This document shows, in pieces, positions 5,418 through 5,741 of a DNA stretch of 5,741 bases. Location: contig DCZD01000022.1 in NCBI GenBank assembly GCA_002331255.1, positions 39,196 to 44,936 of the forward strand, given 5' to 3'. A model generated the notes under the pieces. That model was not told the DNA's origin. It made no database searches and saw only the letters and a list, made by a program, of their open reading frames with translations. The translations under genes and the position numbers were made by a program. The stretch comes from Acidimicrobiaceae bacterium UBA2093. Its GTDB lineage: Bacteria > Actinomycetota > Acidimicrobiia > Acidimicrobiales > Ilumatobacteraceae. Each line of letters opens with the position of its first letter. The first letter of the stretch is position 1.

Positions 5418-5741
5418 TTAGTTGGCCGGTCGCGTCTCTGGGAGACGCACGAGCGGAATGCGTCGGTCGCCTGCTCGTGCTTGATAGTCGCGATACCAGG
5501 CTCGGTCGTCGCACAACTGATCCCAATTGGTGCTGTAGTCGTCACCGTCAAGAATTTCAGCCACAGACCAGAAAGTGCCGCTCTGTACACGGCAGAACAC
5601 CTCCGGGTTTGCGTCACGATCACGAAGGTTCACGAACCACGATGGGTCTTTGGGGTGACCGGCGAATGATGCTACGACGATTCGATGACCGTTCTGGTCG
5701 AACCAGACGGGGAGCGCGACTTTGTGGGTGTTGCCCGACTT
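5418..5741 (-). CDS. Probable F420 (deazaflavin)-dependent nitroreductase/quinone reductase family protein, N-terminus outside window
   Basis: The C-terminal 107 residues of a gene entering from the right edge. The frame is open through base 5741; the GTG at 5633 is internal. The pattern matches the split beta-barrel F420H2-dependent reductases related to mycobacterial Ddn: a start SGNTHKVALPVWF (2-14; family 'S-G-x-x-R-x-x-P-L'), RIVVASFAGHPKDPSWFVNL (20-39; family 'v-v-A-S-x-G-G-x-x-x-x-P-x-W-x-x-N-L'), ANPEVFCRVQ (44-53), and the C-terminal helix and strand WYRDYQARAGDRRIPLVRLP (83-102). Compared with the usual 'N-L-R-A-N-P', there is a short insertion (NLRDRDANP). Such enzymes use reduced F420 to reduce quinones or other acceptors; the substrate here is unknown. 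It lies immediately upstream of the gntR gene, which starts at the base after its TAA stop. Confidence 0.75.
   Translation of the reverse strand, partial: KSGNTHKVALPVWFDQNGHRIVVASFAGHPKDPSWFVNLRDRDANPEVFCRVQSGTFWSVAEILDGDDYSTNWDQLCDDRAWYRDYQARAGDRRIPLVRLPETRPAN
5432..5448. repeat. Perfect 7-bp palindrome upstream of gntR, candidate operator or mRNA hairpin
   Basis: GCGTCTC (5432-5438) and GAGACGC (5442-5448) form a perfect inverted repeat around three bases. It lies within the last codons of the oxidoreductase gene (Arg-Leu-Pro-Glu-Thr-Arg) and its near edge is 14 bases upstream of the gntR ATG. It could be a GntR operator, a translation-controlling hairpin, or coincidence. The core arms CGTCT/AGACG recur at 4656-4675. 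Confidence 0.4.

Noticed and set aside
4956..5421. Plus-strand open frames of 145 and 101 codons opposite gntR
   Set aside because: Both are shadows of the regulator gene on the minus strand, without motifs or ribosome sites.

Overview
The window looks like ordinary bacterial core and transport DNA, probably from an actinobacterium. I infer this from three things. A probable F420 (deazaflavin)-dependent oxidoreductase is present. tRNA-Gln(CTG) and tRNA-Glu(CTC) sit side by side, an arrangement I recall from mycobacteria and streptomycetes. The base composition is moderately high in GC, roughly mid-50s percent by eye. A lower-GC lineage such as a freshwater or marine acidimicrobial group would fit, but the window alone does not prove it.

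Left part (1-4371, + strand): an ABC importer operon of the hydrophobic/branched-chain amino acid (Liv/HAAT) type. In order it holds the 3' part of a type I substrate-binding protein (livK-like, cut by the window edge), a permease (livH), one reading frame joining the second permease to the first ATPase (livM-livG fusion), and the second ATPase (livF). The last three genes overlap (14 bp for livH/livMG, 4 bp ATGA for livMG/livF), which implies translational coupling. A perfect 14-bp hairpin with a GTGA tetraloop separates the binding-protein gene from livH. It probably lets the binding protein be made in excess over the membrane parts. The amino-acid substrate cannot be read from the sequence.

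Middle (4372-4664): two tRNA genes on the + strand, tRNA-Gln(CTG) without encoded CCA and tRNA-Glu(CTC) with encoded CCA. A plausible sigma70-like promoter lies just before tRNA-Gln.

Right part (4665-5741, - strand, convergent to the tRNAs): a FadR-type GntR regulator (FCD family) whose start codon directly follows the stop codon of a gene cut by the right edge, which resembles F420H2-dependent nitroreductase/quinone reductases (Ddn family). The two are almost certainly cotranscribed. Short inverted repeats with the same CGTCT/AGACG arms lie at both ends of the regulator gene. By eye, the regulator lacks the usual metal ligands of the FCD domain.

I found no mobile element, CRISPR array, phage gene or clearly new system. 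The most useful observations are the livK-livH hairpin, the livM-livG fusion, and the regulator with its flanking repeats.
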